DNA of 64,000 nt, taken from Kiloniellales bacterium. GTDB taxonomy: Bacteria; Pseudomonadota; Alphaproteobacteria; Kiloniellales; JAKSBE01. Position 1 is the first letter of the stretch. Each line of letters opens with the position of its first letter. A model generated the notes under the pieces. The model had not been told where the DNA came from, did not search any database, and saw only the letters and a program-made list of their open reading frames with translations. This document shows positions 1-8,220 of the stretch, one piece after another. The DNA is taken from assembly GCA_030066685.1 (NCBI GenBank), contig JASJBF010000039.1, forward strand, positions 1 through 64,000. The letters run 5' to 3'. The position numbers and the translations under genes are program-made.

Positions 1-680
1 CGCCCGACCACCTTGGGGAAGTCCTCGGGCGGAACCTGGCCGGCGGCGCGCACCGCGTCCAGGATCGCCTGGGCGTTGGCCAGCGCAAAGGCCAGCTCCT
101 GAACCGGCGTCGCGCCCGCCTCTTGCAGGTGATAGGAGCAGACGTTGACCGGGTTCCACTTGGGGATTTCGCGGTAGGTGAAGGCGATGACGTCGGTGGT
201 CAGCTTCATCGAGGGCTGCGGCGGGAAGACGTAGGTGCCGCGCGAGAGGTACTCCTTCAGGATGTCGTTCTGGGTCGTGCCCGAGAGCGCGTCCCGGGCC
301 ACGCCCTGCCGCTCGGCGCAGGCGACGTAGAGCGCCAGCAGCCAGGGCGCCGTCGCGTTGATGGTCATCGAGGTGTTCATCCGCTCCAGCGGGATGCCCT
401 CGAAGAGCTGGCGCAGGTCGCCCAGGTGCCCGACCGGCACGCCGACCTTGCCGACCTCGCCGCGGGCCAGCTCGTGGTCCGAGTCGTAGCCGGTCTGGGT
501 CGGCAAGTCGAAGGCCACCGACAGCCCGGTCTGGCCGCGCGCCAGGTTCTGGCGGTAGAGCGCGTTGGAGGCCGCCGCGGTCGAATGCCCCGCGTAGGTC
601 CGAATCAGCCAGGGCCGATCCCGCCGCGTTGCAGCATTCCCGGGCGCCTCAGGGCGTCCTGCCTTGCTTACCTCGGCCAT
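1..680 (-). CDS. ecm: Ethylmalonyl-CoA mutase, N-terminal part (cut by window start)
   Basis: AdoCbl-dependent mutase of the methylmalonyl-CoA mutase family; about 226 N-terminal residues are visible and the rest lies beyond base 1. Seen: the start of the catalytic TIM barrel, with RTYAGHSTAAASNALYR, GLSVAFDLPTQTGYDSDH and a SMTINATAPWLLALY stretch typical of the family's substrate channel. The ATG at 680 follows a GAGG ribosome site. The family also contains methylmalonyl- and isobutyryl-CoA mutases. I infer ethylmalonyl-CoA (product methylsuccinyl-CoA) because the gene is divergent from crotonyl-CoA carboxylase/reductase and close to methylsuccinyl-CoA dehydrogenase. The B12-binding C-terminal domain cannot be checked here. 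Confidence 0.85.
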   Translation of the reverse strand, partial: MAEVSKAGRPEAPGNAATRRDRPWLIRTYAGHSTAAASNALYRQNLARGQTGLSVAFDLPTQTGYDSDHELARGEVGKVGVPVGHLGDLRQLFEGIPLERMNTSMTINATAPWLLALYVACAERQGVARDALSGTTQNDILKEYLSRGTYVFPPQPSMKLTTDVIAFTYREIPKWNPVNVCSYHLQEAGATPVQELAFALANAQAILDAVRAAGQVPPEDFPKVVG

Positions 681-972
681 GCGTCACCTCAAAAAAACAA
701 CCATGTTTCGCCAACTTAACGTATATCGCAACTTTGTTTCTTTCTAGGGCCCATTATCGCAATAAGCTGAAACATTGTGCGTTGCAAAAAAGCTTTCCAG
801 GGGCTAAGAGTCAAGCAAAACGCAACGGCGGGCAAGGCCCAATGTCGCCATTCGGGGTGGCGGGGGCCCGGCCGGCCGAGCCGGACACCGGCCGCGTTTC
901 GGGATCACCCGCCGAGCTTCAGCGGCCCGCCACAGCAGAGGGGCCGAGCGGCGCCAAGAGAAGGGAACGGGG
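681..972. promoter_or_regulatory. Divergent ecm/ccr control region
   Basis: The 292 bases between the divergent starts contain no gene. The part next to ecm (about 690-800) is AT-richer than its surroundings and should hold both promoters. It has two related strings: AAAGTTGCGA on the minus strand (about 735-744) and CGTTGCAAAA on the plus strand (779-788). They resemble the TTTGCAAA-type half-sites known for RamB/ScfR/PccR-like acyl-CoA regulators. The resemblance is only partial, so operator function is an inference. Confidence 0.4.
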
Positions 973-2259
973 ATGAACGACAACACCGCCGAGATCATCG
1001 AGCTGACCGCCGGCCAGGCCAAGAAAGACCTCTACGAGGTTGGCGAGATCCCGCCGCTGGGCCACGTGCCGAAGCAGATGTACGCCTGGGCGATCCGGCG
1101 CGAGCGCCACGGCGAGCCCAAGGACGCCATGCAGGTCGAGGTGGTCGACACGCCGCAGCTGGACAGCCACGACGTGCTGGTCATGGTCATGGCCGCGGGG
1201 GTCAACTACAACGGCGTCTGGGCCTCGCTCGGCCTGCCGATCTCGCCCTTCGACGTGCACAAGGCCGACTTCCACGTCGCTGGCTCGGATGCCTCCGGCA
1301 TCGTCTGGGCGGTCGGCTCCAAGGTGAAGCGGGTCAAGGTCGGCGACGAGGTCGTGGTGCACTGCAACCAGGACGACGGCGACGACGAGGAGTGCAACGG
1401 CGGCGATCCGATGTTCTCGCCCTCCCAGCGGATCTGGGGCTACGAGACCCCGGACGGCTCCTTCGCCCAGTTCTGCCGGGTCCAGGACCGCCAGCTCATG
1501 CCGCGCCCCCGGCACCTGACCTGGGAGGAGAGCGGCTGCTACGTCCTGACCCTGGCGACCGCCTACCGCATGCTCTTCGGCCATCGCCCGCACATCCTGC
1601 GGCCCGGCCACAACGTCCTGGTCTGGGGCGGCTCGGGCGGCCTCGGCACCATGGCGGTCCAGCTCATCGCCACCGCCGGCGCCAACGCCATCGGCGTCAT
1701 CTCCGACGACGACAAGCGCGACTTCGTCCTGCAGCTCGGCGCCAAGGGCGTGATCAACCGCAAGGACTTCAACTGCTGGGGCCGCCTGCCCGAGGTCAAC
1801 GACCAGGGCGGCTACGGCGAGTACATGAAGGAGTGCCGCAAGTTCGGCAAGGCGATCTGGGCGATCACCGGCAAGGGCAACGACGTCGACTTCGTCTTCG
1901 AGCACCCGGGTGAGCACACCTTCCCGGTCTCCTGCTTCGTGGTCAAGCGCGGCGGCATGGTGGTCTTCTGCGCCGGCACCACGGGCTACAACCTGACCAT
2001 GGACGCGCGCTTCGTCTGGATGCGCCAGAAGCGGATCCAGGGCAGCCACTTCGCCAACCTGCAGCAGGCCGCCCAGGCCAACACCCTGGTCATCGAGCGC
2101 CGCATCGACCCCTGCATGTCCGAGGTCTTGTCCTGGCACGACATCCCGCGCGCCCACATGAAGATGATGAGGAACGAGCACAAGCCCGGCAACATGGCCG
2201 TCCTGGTCCAGGCCAAGCGCCCGGGCATGCGTACCCTGGAAGACGCCATCGAGGGGTGA
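973..2259 (+). CDS. ccr: Crotonyl-CoA carboxylase/reductase
   Basis: Reductively carboxylates crotonyl-CoA with NADPH and CO2 to (2S)-ethylmalonyl-CoA, the defining step of the ethylmalonyl-CoA pathway; cytosolic. The 428 residues match the usual length. Seen: a GroES-like N-terminal half with GVNYNGVWASLGLP, the nucleotide-binding motif WGGSGGLGTMAVQL near residue 218, and the family-specific C-terminal strings FEHPGEHTFPVSCFV and GSHFANLQQA. Generic MDR reductases lack these, which separates Ccr from ordinary quinone or enoyl reductases. The ATG at 973 follows a purine-rich AAGGGAACGGGG. It is divergent from ecm and followed by mcd. Confidence 0.95.
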   Translation: MNDNTAEIIELTAGQAKKDLYEVGEIPPLGHVPKQMYAWAIRRERHGEPKDAMQVEVVDTPQLDSHDVLVMVMAAGVNYNGVWASLGLPISPFDVHKADFHVAGSDASGIVWAVGSKVKRVKVGDEVVVHCNQDDGDDEECNGGDPMFSPSQRIWGYETPDGSFAQFCRVQDRQLMPRPRHLTWEESGCYVLTLATAYRMLFGHRPHILRPGHNVLVWGGSGGLGTMAVQLIATAGANAIGVISDDDKRDFVLQLGAKGVINRKDFNCWGRLPEVNDQGGYGEYMKECRKFGKAIWAITGKGNDVDFVFEHPGEHTFPVSCFVVKRGGMVVFCAGTTGYNLTMDARFVWMRQKRIQGSHFANLQQAAQANTLVIERRIDPCMSEVLSWHDIPRAHMKMMRNEHKPGNMAVLVQAKRPGMRTLEDAIEG

Positions 2260-2260
2260 C

Positions 2261-2367
2261 CCCTCACCCGCTCGCGACGCTCGCACCCTCTCCCGGAAGG
2301 AGAGGGTCGAGAGGCCGCCGCTCCTTATCTCCCCCTCGAAGGGGGAGAGGGTAGGGTGCGGGGGTGA
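2261..2367. repeat. Intergenic palindromic repeat, family A copy 1
   Basis: Fills the gap between ccr and mcd. It begins CCCCTCACCCGCTCGC and carries CCCTCTCCC...GGAGAGGG arms, then a second arm pair around CTCCCCCTCGAAGGGGGAG. This copy differs from the other family members in its right half. It may work as a transcript stabiliser or attenuator between the two genes. Confidence 0.75.
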
Positions 2368-2404
2368 CAAGCTGGTCCAAGAAAGTTTTGGGATTCTCGA
2401 AGAA

Positions 2405-4102
2405 ATGAGCCAGCCCGCCGCTTCCGAAGCCGCCACGGACACTCTCCTCCTCCCCGACCTGCTCGAGCTTTGCCGGGCCGCCCGCGTCGAGGCCGAGGCG
2501 CTGGAGGCCGCGGCCAAGCGCGCCGTCGGCGGGCGGGTCGCCCCCGGCGGCAAGGTCGACGCGGCCCTGCTGGAGCGCGAGCAGTTCGCCGCCCACGGCT
2601 ATGCCTGGCTGGCGACCTACGTGGTCAGCCTGCGCGAGCTCCTCCGCTGGGCCGAGCGCCTGGAGGCCGAGGGGACCTTGCGCGAGCTCGAGCGCCTCAT
2701 CTTGCAGGCCGCCTACGGCGAGTACCTGAACCAGCTTCAGGGCGGCATCGCGCTCAGCCAGGTCGAGGTCGTGCGGCCGGGCGACATGGGCCTCCCCGAA
2801 GAGGCACTGGAGGCCTTCCGGACCCCGGCGGTGCAGCGGCTGATCGCGGCCGGCAACACCGCGGGCGTGCGCCAGCGGCTCGCCGAGTTGATCGCCGAGG
2901 GCTTCGACTCCGGCGACTTCGGCGCCCTCGCCCTGGGCGACGAGACCCTGGACATGATCCGCGACCAGTTCCGCAAGTTCGCCGACGAGCACGCCGAGGC
3001 GGCCCACGACTGGCACCTGAAGGACGTGCTGATCCCGCTCGAGGTTTTCGGGGAGCTGGCCGAGCTCGGCATCTTCGGCCTCACCGTGCCCGAGGACTTC
3101 GGCGGCCTGGGCCTGGGCAAGACCGCGATGTGCGTGGTCACCGAGGAGCTGTCGCGCGGCTACATCGGCCTGGGCTCGCTGGGGACCCGCTCCGAGATCG
3201 CCGCCGAGCTGATCCGCCTCGGCGGCACCGAAGCGCAGAAGCAGCATTGGCTGCCGCGCATCGCCTCGGGCGAGGTCCTGCCGACCGCCGTCTTCACCGA
3301 GCCCAACACCGGCTCCGACCTCGGCGCCCTGCGCACCCGCGCCCTGCGGGACGGTGACGTGTATCGGATCACCGGCAACAAGACCTGGATCACCCACGCC
3401 GCGCGCAGCGACGTGATGACCCTGCTCGCCCGCACCGATCCCGACGAAAAGGGCTACCGCGGCCTCTCCATGTTCCTGGCGGAGAAGCCGCGCGGCACGG
3501 ACGCCGAGCCCTTCCCGGCCGCGGGCATGACCGGCGGCGAGATCAAGGTCCTGGGCTATCGCGGCATGAAGGAATACGAGATCGGCTTCGACGGCTTCGA
3601 GGTCGCGGCCGAGAACCTGCTGGGCGGGATCGAGGGTCAGGGCTTCAAGCAGCTCATGGCGACCTTCGAGTCGGCGCGCATCCAGACCGCCGCGCGCGCC
3701 GTCGGCGTCGCCCAGAACGCCCTCGAGCTGGGCCTGGCCTACGCCCGCGAGCGCCAGCAGTTCGGCAAGGCCATCGTCGCCTTCCCGCGGGTCGCCGGCA
3801 AGCTCGCCTGGATGGCGGTCGAGACCATGCTCGCCCGCCAGCTCACCTACTTCGCCGCCCGCGAGAAGGATTCAGAGCGGCGCTGCGACATCGAGGCCGG
3901 CATGGCCAAGCTGCTCGCCGCCCGGGTCGCCTGGTCCAACGCCGACAACGCGCTCCAGGTCCACGGCGGCAACGGCTACGCGGAAGAGTACAGGATCAGC
4001 CGCGTCCTCTGCGACGCCCGCATCCTCAACATCTTCGAGGGCGCCGCCGAGATCCAGGCCCAGGTCATCGCCCGCGGCCTGCTGACGCCGGGGCGAAACT
4101 AG
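2405..4102 (+). CDS. mcd: Methylsuccinyl-CoA dehydrogenase (acyl-CoA dehydrogenase family)
   Basis: Oxidises (2S)-methylsuccinyl-CoA to mesaconyl-CoA, passing electrons to ETF (an etfBA pair lies at 12 kb). At 565 residues it is far longer than ordinary acyl-CoA dehydrogenases (about 380-400). The extra is an N-terminal helical segment of about 180 residues, a recognised feature of Mcd. The dehydrogenase core starts near residue 185 and has TVPEDFGGLGLGKT, the FAD/substrate motif FTEPNTGSDLGALRTRA, and NIFEGAAEIQAQVIARG near the C-terminus with the likely catalytic Glu. Its position behind ccr supports Mcd rather than a fatty-acid enzyme. The ribosome site before the ATG is weak. Confidence 0.88.
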   Translation: MSQPAASEAATDTLLLPDLLELCRAARVEAEALEAAAKRAVGGRVAPGGKVDAALLEREQFAAHGYAWLATYVVSLRELLRWAERLEAEGTLRELERLILQAAYGEYLNQLQGGIALSQVEVVRPGDMGLPEEALEAFRTPAVQRLIAAGNTAGVRQRLAELIAEGFDSGDFGALALGDETLDMIRDQFRKFADEHAEAAHDWHLKDVLIPLEVFGELAELGIFGLTVPEDFGGLGLGKTAMCVVTEELSRGYIGLGSLGTRSEIAAELIRLGGTEAQKQHWLPRIASGEVLPTAVFTEPNTGSDLGALRTRALRDGDVYRITGNKTWITHAARSDVMTLLARTDPDEKGYRGLSMFLAEKPRGTDAEPFPAAGMTGGEIKVLGYRGMKEYEIGFDGFEVAAENLLGGIEGQGFKQLMATFESARIQTAARAVGVAQNALELGLAYARERQQFGKAIVAFPRVAGKLAWMAVETMLARQLTYFAAREKDSERRCDIEAGMAKLLAARVAWSNADNALQVHGGNGYAEEYRISRVLCDARILNIFEGAAEIQAQVIARGLLTPGRN

Positions 4103-4130
4103 CGCCGCTCTCCTTGGCTTCGCATCATCG

Positions 4131-4160
4131 TTGACAGAATAACCTTTAGCGGTCTATGGA
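4131..4160 (+). promoter_or_regulatory. Sigma-70-type promoter before the DUF6455-like gene
   Basis: A perfect TTGACA (4131-4136) is followed 18 bases later by TATGGA (4155-4160). The upstream candidate ATG at 4156 lies inside this -10 element, which favours translation from the ATG at 4213. Confidence 0.5.
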
Positions 4161-4212
4161 CTTCGCCAACGGCAGTTGTTTGAGCCCTTCACGCCGAGAC
4201 GAGGAGGTCACG

Positions 4213-4647
4213 ATGCTCAACCGCCTGACCCGGCGCCTCGCCCGTCGCTACCGCCGCGCCGAGGTGACCCTGGTGCGCTGGAACACCGCCAAGCCCCTGC
4301 GCCGCCGCCTCTCGCGCTCCTCTGACCAGGCCCTCGACCGCGCCTTGTCGGCCGCCCGGATGGGCCGCGGCGACCTCTTCACCGCCTTCAAGGGCAACGC
4401 CCGGCACCGCAAGCGCCTGGCCGCGATGATGGCCCGCTTCGGGGTCGACCGCGCGCTGGCGGCCGAGGCCTTCTGGCCGCAACTGCGCGAGGCCGATTCG
4501 CTCTGCGCCGACTGCCCGAACGTCCGCCGCTGCGCGCGCCTGCTCAAGTGGGGCGTCCGCGACGACGCGGCCCGGGTCTTCTGCCCCAACGCCGCCCTCT
4601 TCGACGAGGTCGCGCGCGCCTGGCGAAGCCGGCCGATGGCGTCATAG
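4213..4647 (+). CDS. Small cysteine-motif protein, DUF6455-like
   Basis: A 144-residue basic protein. The ATG at 4213 is chosen because GAGGAGG lies just upstream and a sigma-70-like promoter covers the earlier in-frame ATG at 4156. Seen: an Arg-rich first 35 residues, then a helical segment with RLAAMMARFGVDRALAA. A C-terminal block contains C98, C101, C107 and C124 in the pattern CADCPNVRRC...FCPNA. This resembles DUF6455 proteins of alphaproteobacteria, whose function is unknown. The four Cys could bind a metal or cluster, but nothing here shows which. It stands alone between mcd and a convergent gene. Confidence 0.75.
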   Translation: MLNRLTRRLARRYRRAEVTLVRWNTAKPLRRRLSRSSDQALDRALSAARMGRGDLFTAFKGNARHRKRLAAMMARFGVDRALAAEAFWPQLREADSLCADCPNVRRCARLLKWGVRDDAARVFCPNAALFDEVARAWRSRPMAS

Positions 4648-4681
4648 TGGCCTCATCAGAGAACGCTGGTGCAACCCCCAA

Positions 4682-4755
4682 CTGTCATTGCCGGGCTTGA
4701 CCCGGCAATCCATTGAGCCGCTGCACGATGGATGCCCGGATCAAGTCCGGGCATG
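4682..4755. repeat. Intergenic palindromic repeat, family B
   Basis: Two adjacent hairpins: TTGCCGGGCTTGACCCGGCAA, then about 20 bases on ATGCCCGGATCAAGTCCGGGCAT. The two arms are variants of one motif in opposite register. It sits between two convergent genes and could act as a bidirectional transcription block. Confidence 0.75.
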
Positions 4756-4808
4756 GCAGCGAAGAAGAACTGAACAGCTCTACCTCCGGCCAGCTTCAGG
4801 CCGCCCGC

Positions 4809-5597
4809 CTATGCCAGCCGATAGCCCCCCGCCAAGTACCGTTCCCGGAAGTCCCGCGTGATGCCGGCCAAGCGGCCGTCGAGGCGCGCGAAGATCTCCG
4901 CCTCGATCTCTGCGGGAACGCCCTGGTAGTAGGCCTCGGCGATGGACCCGGCGATGGCGGCCTGGGTGTCGGCGTCGCCGCCGAGGGAGACCGCGAGGCG
5001 GACCGCGGACTCGAAGTCGGTCGATTCCAGGAAGGCGAGGATCGCCTCCCCGACCGAGCCGGGGCAGGTCGCATCGAAGCGGTAGTCCGGCCGGAGGTCG
5101 TCGAGGCGGCGGTCCAGGTCGTAGGCGAAGTGCGCGTCGAGATAGGCCTTGATCGCCGCCTTGTCCGCGCCGCTGCGGGCGAGGAAGATCGCTGCCGCCA
5201 CCGCCTTGGCGCCGGCAACGCCGTCGGGATGGTCGTGGGTCACCACGGCGCTGGCCTCGGCCTCGGCCAGGACCGCGTCGAGGTCGTCGTGGACGTAGGC
5301 GACCGGGCTCACCCGCATTGCCGAGCCGTTGCCGAAGCTCTGGTAGGGCTCGGCGATCTCGCCCCGGCCCCAGGCGCCGAAGAGGTAGCCGTAGCCGGCC
5401 CCGGGATAGTGGCAGTAGAAGACCCGCAGGTTCTCAGCGTAGGGCCGGCCCTGCAGCAGGGCGTCGGCGACGGCGGCGGTCAGTACGGAATCGTCGGTGA
5501 AGCGCGAGCCCTCGCTGAACAGCGGGAAGTCCGTCACCTTGACCTGCCTGTGCTCGTAGACCGAGCCGATGACGTCGCCGGCAATGGCGCCGAGCAT
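4809..5597 (-). CDS. ADP-ribosylglycohydrolase family protein
   Basis: 262 residues, the size of DraG/ADP-ribosylglycohydrolase enzymes, which remove ADP-ribose from proteins or small molecules using a two-metal site. Seen: MLGAIAGDVIGSVYEHR at the N-terminus, the metal motif RFTDDSVLTAAVADALL near residue 32, GNGSAMRVSPVAYVHDD, THDHPDG, and the C-terminal metal motif SLGGDADTQAAIAGSIAEAYY. All family metal ligands appear present. No nitrogenase or DraT gene is in the window, so the target is unknown. It is followed 10 bases downstream of its start by the OsmC gene's end, so the two are transcribed in the same direction (OsmC first). Confidence 0.9.
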   Translation of the reverse strand: MLGAIAGDVIGSVYEHRQVKVTDFPLFSEGSRFTDDSVLTAAVADALLQGRPYAENLRVFYCHYPGAGYGYLFGAWGRGEIAEPYQSFGNGSAMRVSPVAYVHDDLDAVLAEAEASAVVTHDHPDGVAGAKAVAAAIFLARSGADKAAIKAYLDAHFAYDLDRRLDDLRPDYRFDATCPGSVGEAILAFLESTDFESAVRLAVSLGGDADTQAAIAGSIAEAYYQGVPAEIEAEIFARLDGRLAGITRDFRERYLAGGYRLA

Positions 5598-5607
5598 AGG
5601 ACCGGGT

Positions 5608-6096
5608 CTACGCCACCATCACCGTCTCGACCACGATCTCGGGCTCGCAGCGCACCGGGAAGTTCATCGAGTTGGCGATGTAGCACTCGTGGTGGGCGCG
5701 CTCGTGCAGGCTGCGGGCCGCCTCCGGGTCGCTCTCGGCGGTGATGGTGACCCGCGGGTGCAGGACCACCTCGGTCATGCGGCCGTTGCCCGGCGCCTCG
5801 ACCATGGTGCCTTCGGCAGCGTCCTCGTAGGCGGTCACCACCACGCCCTTGACCGCGCAGAGGTGGAGGTACCAGAGCATGTGGCAGGCCGAGAGCGAGA
5901 CCACCAGCAGATCCTCGGGATTGTGCCGGCTCGGATCGCCCAGGAAGGCAGGATCCGAGGAGCCCTCGATCGGCGGCTTGCCGGCGATCTCGATTCGGTG
6001 CGCCCGGGAATAGCTCTTGTAGTCGCGGGTCGGCCCCTCGGCGGCGCCGGTCCAGACGACCTTGGCCTCGTAGCGGTGTTCCTTGCCTCCGGCCAT
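5608..6096 (-). CDS. OsmC family peroxiredoxin-like protein
   Basis: 162 residues. OsmC/Ohr proteins reduce organic hydroperoxides with two cysteines. Seen: HRYEAKVVWTGA at the N-terminus, DPSRHNPEDLLVVSLSACHM carrying the first Cys, and AHHECYIANSMNFPVRC with the second. The start at 6096 is chosen over one 55 codons upstream because GGAG precedes it and the upstream part has no family similarity. It probably forms a transcription unit with the ADP-ribosylglycohydrolase downstream and is divergent from the LysE gene. Confidence 0.88.
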   Translation of the reverse strand: MAGGKEHRYEAKVVWTGAAEGPTRDYKSYSRAHRIEIAGKPPIEGSSDPAFLGDPSRHNPEDLLVVSLSACHMLWYLHLCAVKGVVVTAYEDAAEGTMVEAPGNGRMTEVVLHPRVTITAESDPEAARSLHERAHHECYIANSMNFPVRCEPEIVVETVMVA

Positions 6097-6281
6097 GGCG
6101 CCCTCCACTCGAAGTCGTTGAAGGCGGTCAGTCTGAGCCAGGCGCGGCCCGCCGACCAGTGCGGAAATCGCGACCCAGGCTCCCGCCCGGAGCACAGGAC
6201 CCCAGAAGGGCCTTGCCAGGGCTCGGCGGAGCGGGCTCGATAGCCCTTCGAGCCGAGCCATCGAACCTGCGAGCGCGATCC

Positions 6282-6908
6282 ATGCTGAACCCGGAACTCT
6301 TCATCGGCTACCTCCTGGCCACCACGGTCCTGATCCTGATGCCGGGGCCGATCGTCACCCTGGTGGTGGCGAACTCCCTGGCCCACGGCCAGCGCACCGG
6401 GCTGGCGACCGTGGCCGGCGCCAGCACCGGCAACGCGGTGCTGGTCGCGGCAGGCGCCTTGGGCCTGACCACCCTGCTGGCCTTGGCCGCCGACGTGCTG
6501 ACCTGGGTCCGCTGGCTCGGCGTCGCCTACCTGCTCTGGCTCGGCATCAAGGAATGGCGCCGGGCGATCGAAGCTGGACGCGAGGAAAGCCTGCCGGCCG
6601 TGCCCAGACCGCGCGGCGTGTTCTGGTACAGCGCAGTGATCGCGATCACCAACCCCAAGACCATCCTGTTCTACGCCGCCTTCTTCCCGCAGTTCCTCGA
6701 CCCCAGCCTGGCTGCCGGGCCGCAGCTCCTGGCCATGTCGATCGGCTTCATCGTGATCGCGACCACCTTCGACGGGCTCTACGCCCTACTGGCCGGGCGC
6801 CTGCGCGACCGCCTGCTGGACCCGAAGCGGGCCCGGATCCGTCACGGCATCACCGGCACGCTGCTGATCGGCACCGGCCTCGGCCTGGCCCTGGCCCGCC
6901 GGAGCTGA
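6282..6908 (+). CDS. LysE/RhtB family amino-acid exporter
   Basis: 208 residues with five or six hydrophobic segments, matching the LysE/RhtB family of inner-membrane efflux proteins. Seen: the N-terminal LILMPGPIVTLVVANSLAHG, the glycine-rich GLATVAGASTGNAVLVAAG, and the central AITNPKTILFYAAFFPQFL, all family signatures. The ATG at 6282 puts MLNPELFIGYLL at the membrane entry; an in-frame extension upstream is not family-like. Substrate unknown (homoserine, threonine or lysine types exist). The racemase-like gene starts 5 bases after its stop. Confidence 0.88.
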   Translation: MLNPELFIGYLLATTVLILMPGPIVTLVVANSLAHGQRTGLATVAGASTGNAVLVAAGALGLTTLLALAADVLTWVRWLGVAYLLWLGIKEWRRAIEAGREESLPAVPRPRGVFWYSAVIAITNPKTILFYAAFFPQFLDPSLAAGPQLLAMSIGFIVIATTFDGLYALLAGRLRDRLLDPKRARIRHGITGTLLIGTGLGLALARRS

Positions 6909-6913
6909 GGCGG

Positions 6914-7600
6914 GTGCCGCACCTCGCCCTGCTGCACACCGGCGAGGCCCACGTCGGCGCCTTCGCCGAGCTCTTCGAGGAGATCCTGCCCGAGGCCATG
7001 CTGAACCACCTGGTCCGCGAGGACCTGCTGCTGCGGGCCCAGCTCGCCGGCGAGGTGACCCCGGAGATCGCCGCCGAGACCGCGGGTTCCCTGCAGGAGC
7101 TGGCCGGTCAGGGCGCCAGGCTGGTGCTTTGCACCTGCTCGACCCTGGGCCCGGCGGTCGAGGCCGCCGCGGCGGAGATCGCGGTCCCGGTGCTGCGGGT
7201 CGACCGGCCCCTGGCCGAGGCCGCCGTCGCCGCCGGCGGCCGGCTCCTGGTGGTCGCCGCGCTGGAGACCACCCTGGCGCCGACCCAGGCCCTGCTGAAG
7301 GACGCCGCGTCGCGGGCCGGACGCGAGGTCGACCTCGAGGTCCTGAGCCTGCCCGAAGCCTGGGAGGCCTACGAATCCGGCGATCAGGAGGCCTACCGTC
7401 GGCAGATCGCCGAGGCGGTGCGGGACGCGGTCGGCAGGGCGGTCGGCAATGGCGCCGGCGGCTTCGACACGGTGGTCCTCGCTCAGGCCTCCATGGCCGA
7501 GGCCGTCGAGGACCTCACCGACCTCGGCATTCCCGTGCTCGCCAGCCCGCGCCTCGTCGTTGAGAAGGCCGCCGAGCTTTACCGCAAGAGCGCAGACTGA
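6914..7600 (+). CDS. Asp/Glu/hydantoin racemase-like protein
   Basis: 228 residues from a GTG start directly behind the exporter. Seen: LALLHTGEAHVGAFAELFEE, the conserved LVLCTCSTLGP carrying the first potential catalytic Cys, then VPVLRVDRPLAEAAV and LLVVAALETTLAPTQALL. The place where a classical two-Cys racemase has its second Cys reads TVVLAQASMAEAV, with no Cys, so a cofactor-free two-base racemisation is doubtful. The function may differ from the name. Its last 22 bases overlap the convergent lipoprotein gene. Confidence 0.8.
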   Translation: MPHLALLHTGEAHVGAFAELFEEILPEAMLNHLVREDLLLRAQLAGEVTPEIAAETAGSLQELAGQGARLVLCTCSTLGPAVEAAAAEIAVPVLRVDRPLAEAAVAAGGRLLVVAALETTLAPTQALLKDAASRAGREVDLEVLSLPEAWEAYESGDQEAYRRQIAEAVRDAVGRAVGNGAGGFDTVVLAQASMAEAVEDLTDLGIPVLASPRLVVEKAAELYRKSAD

Positions 7601-8004
7601 TCGAGCTGATCGCGGGCGAAGTCGCGGCGGTAGCAGGGCTCCTGGCCCCTGCGGTCCTTCTCGAAGCCCGGGAAGTTCCGATAGATCTCTTCCGGCGGCG
7701 GCTCCCGGCAGATCAGGTCGCCGTGGATCACCCGGAAGACGTGGTCCTGGCCGTCCGCGGTGCGGAACTGCACCTTGGTCGCGGTGATCTGGTAGTGCCG
7801 CACCCCGATCCGCCGGCGCCCGTCGACCAGGATCGCGTCGGGCTGGAACACGATCTTGCGGAAGCTGCGCGAGCCGACCCCCGGCGCGTTGTTCAGCTGC
7901 CAGGCGCCGATCAAGGGGTTGCCCGGCTTGACCGGCGGCGGCCCGCCGCAGGCGGCCAGGGCGAGGCAGAGCAGGAGGAGGCAGGGGCTGGCGAGGCGGC
8001 GCAT
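7579..8004 (-). CDS. Small lipoprotein of unknown function
   Basis: 141 residues. A short basic start (MRR), a hydrophobic stretch and the lipobox LALAACGG (Cys about residue 19) mark a lipoprotein secretion signal. The mature part has LIGAWQLNN, IVFQPDAILVDGRR and VQFRTADGQDHVFRVI, suggesting a small beta-barrel or lipocalin-like fold, but I do not recognise a named family. It overlaps the convergent racemase-like gene by 22 bases. Confidence 0.75.
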   Translation of the reverse strand: MRRLASPCLLLLCLALAACGGPPPVKPGNPLIGAWQLNNAPGVGSRSFRKIVFQPDAILVDGRRRIGVRHYQITATKVQFRTADGQDHVFRVIHGDLICREPPPEEIYRNFPGFEKDRRGQEPCYRRDFARDQLDQSALLR

Positions 8005-8220
8005 GGCGGTCCCGTCTGTGCTTGTCCTCGGGTCCCGGGCGGGCCCGGGCCTATCGGTGGTGCCGCCACGGTTTCGATGCCAGCAGAGGAATATGGCGGC
8101 AAGGTGGCCGCTGCTGACAGGAGGCCGTCAGCAGGCGCCGAGATTGCGGCTCGCCCGCGCCGCGCCGGGGCCCTATCAAGGTAGTCTGGGTGACCAATTG
8201 CGACGAGGGAGACGCGAACC

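Noticed and set aside
1-680. Methylmalonyl-CoA mutase as the identity of the first gene
   Set aside because: Motifs alone allow it, but divergence from ccr and closeness to mcd favour ethylmalonyl-CoA mutase.
919-2553. Long minus-strand frame opposite ccr, and similar frames opposite mcd, nrdJ, prkA and the EAL gene
   Set aside because: Shadows caused by GC-rich codon bias; no motif, start signal or plausible composition.
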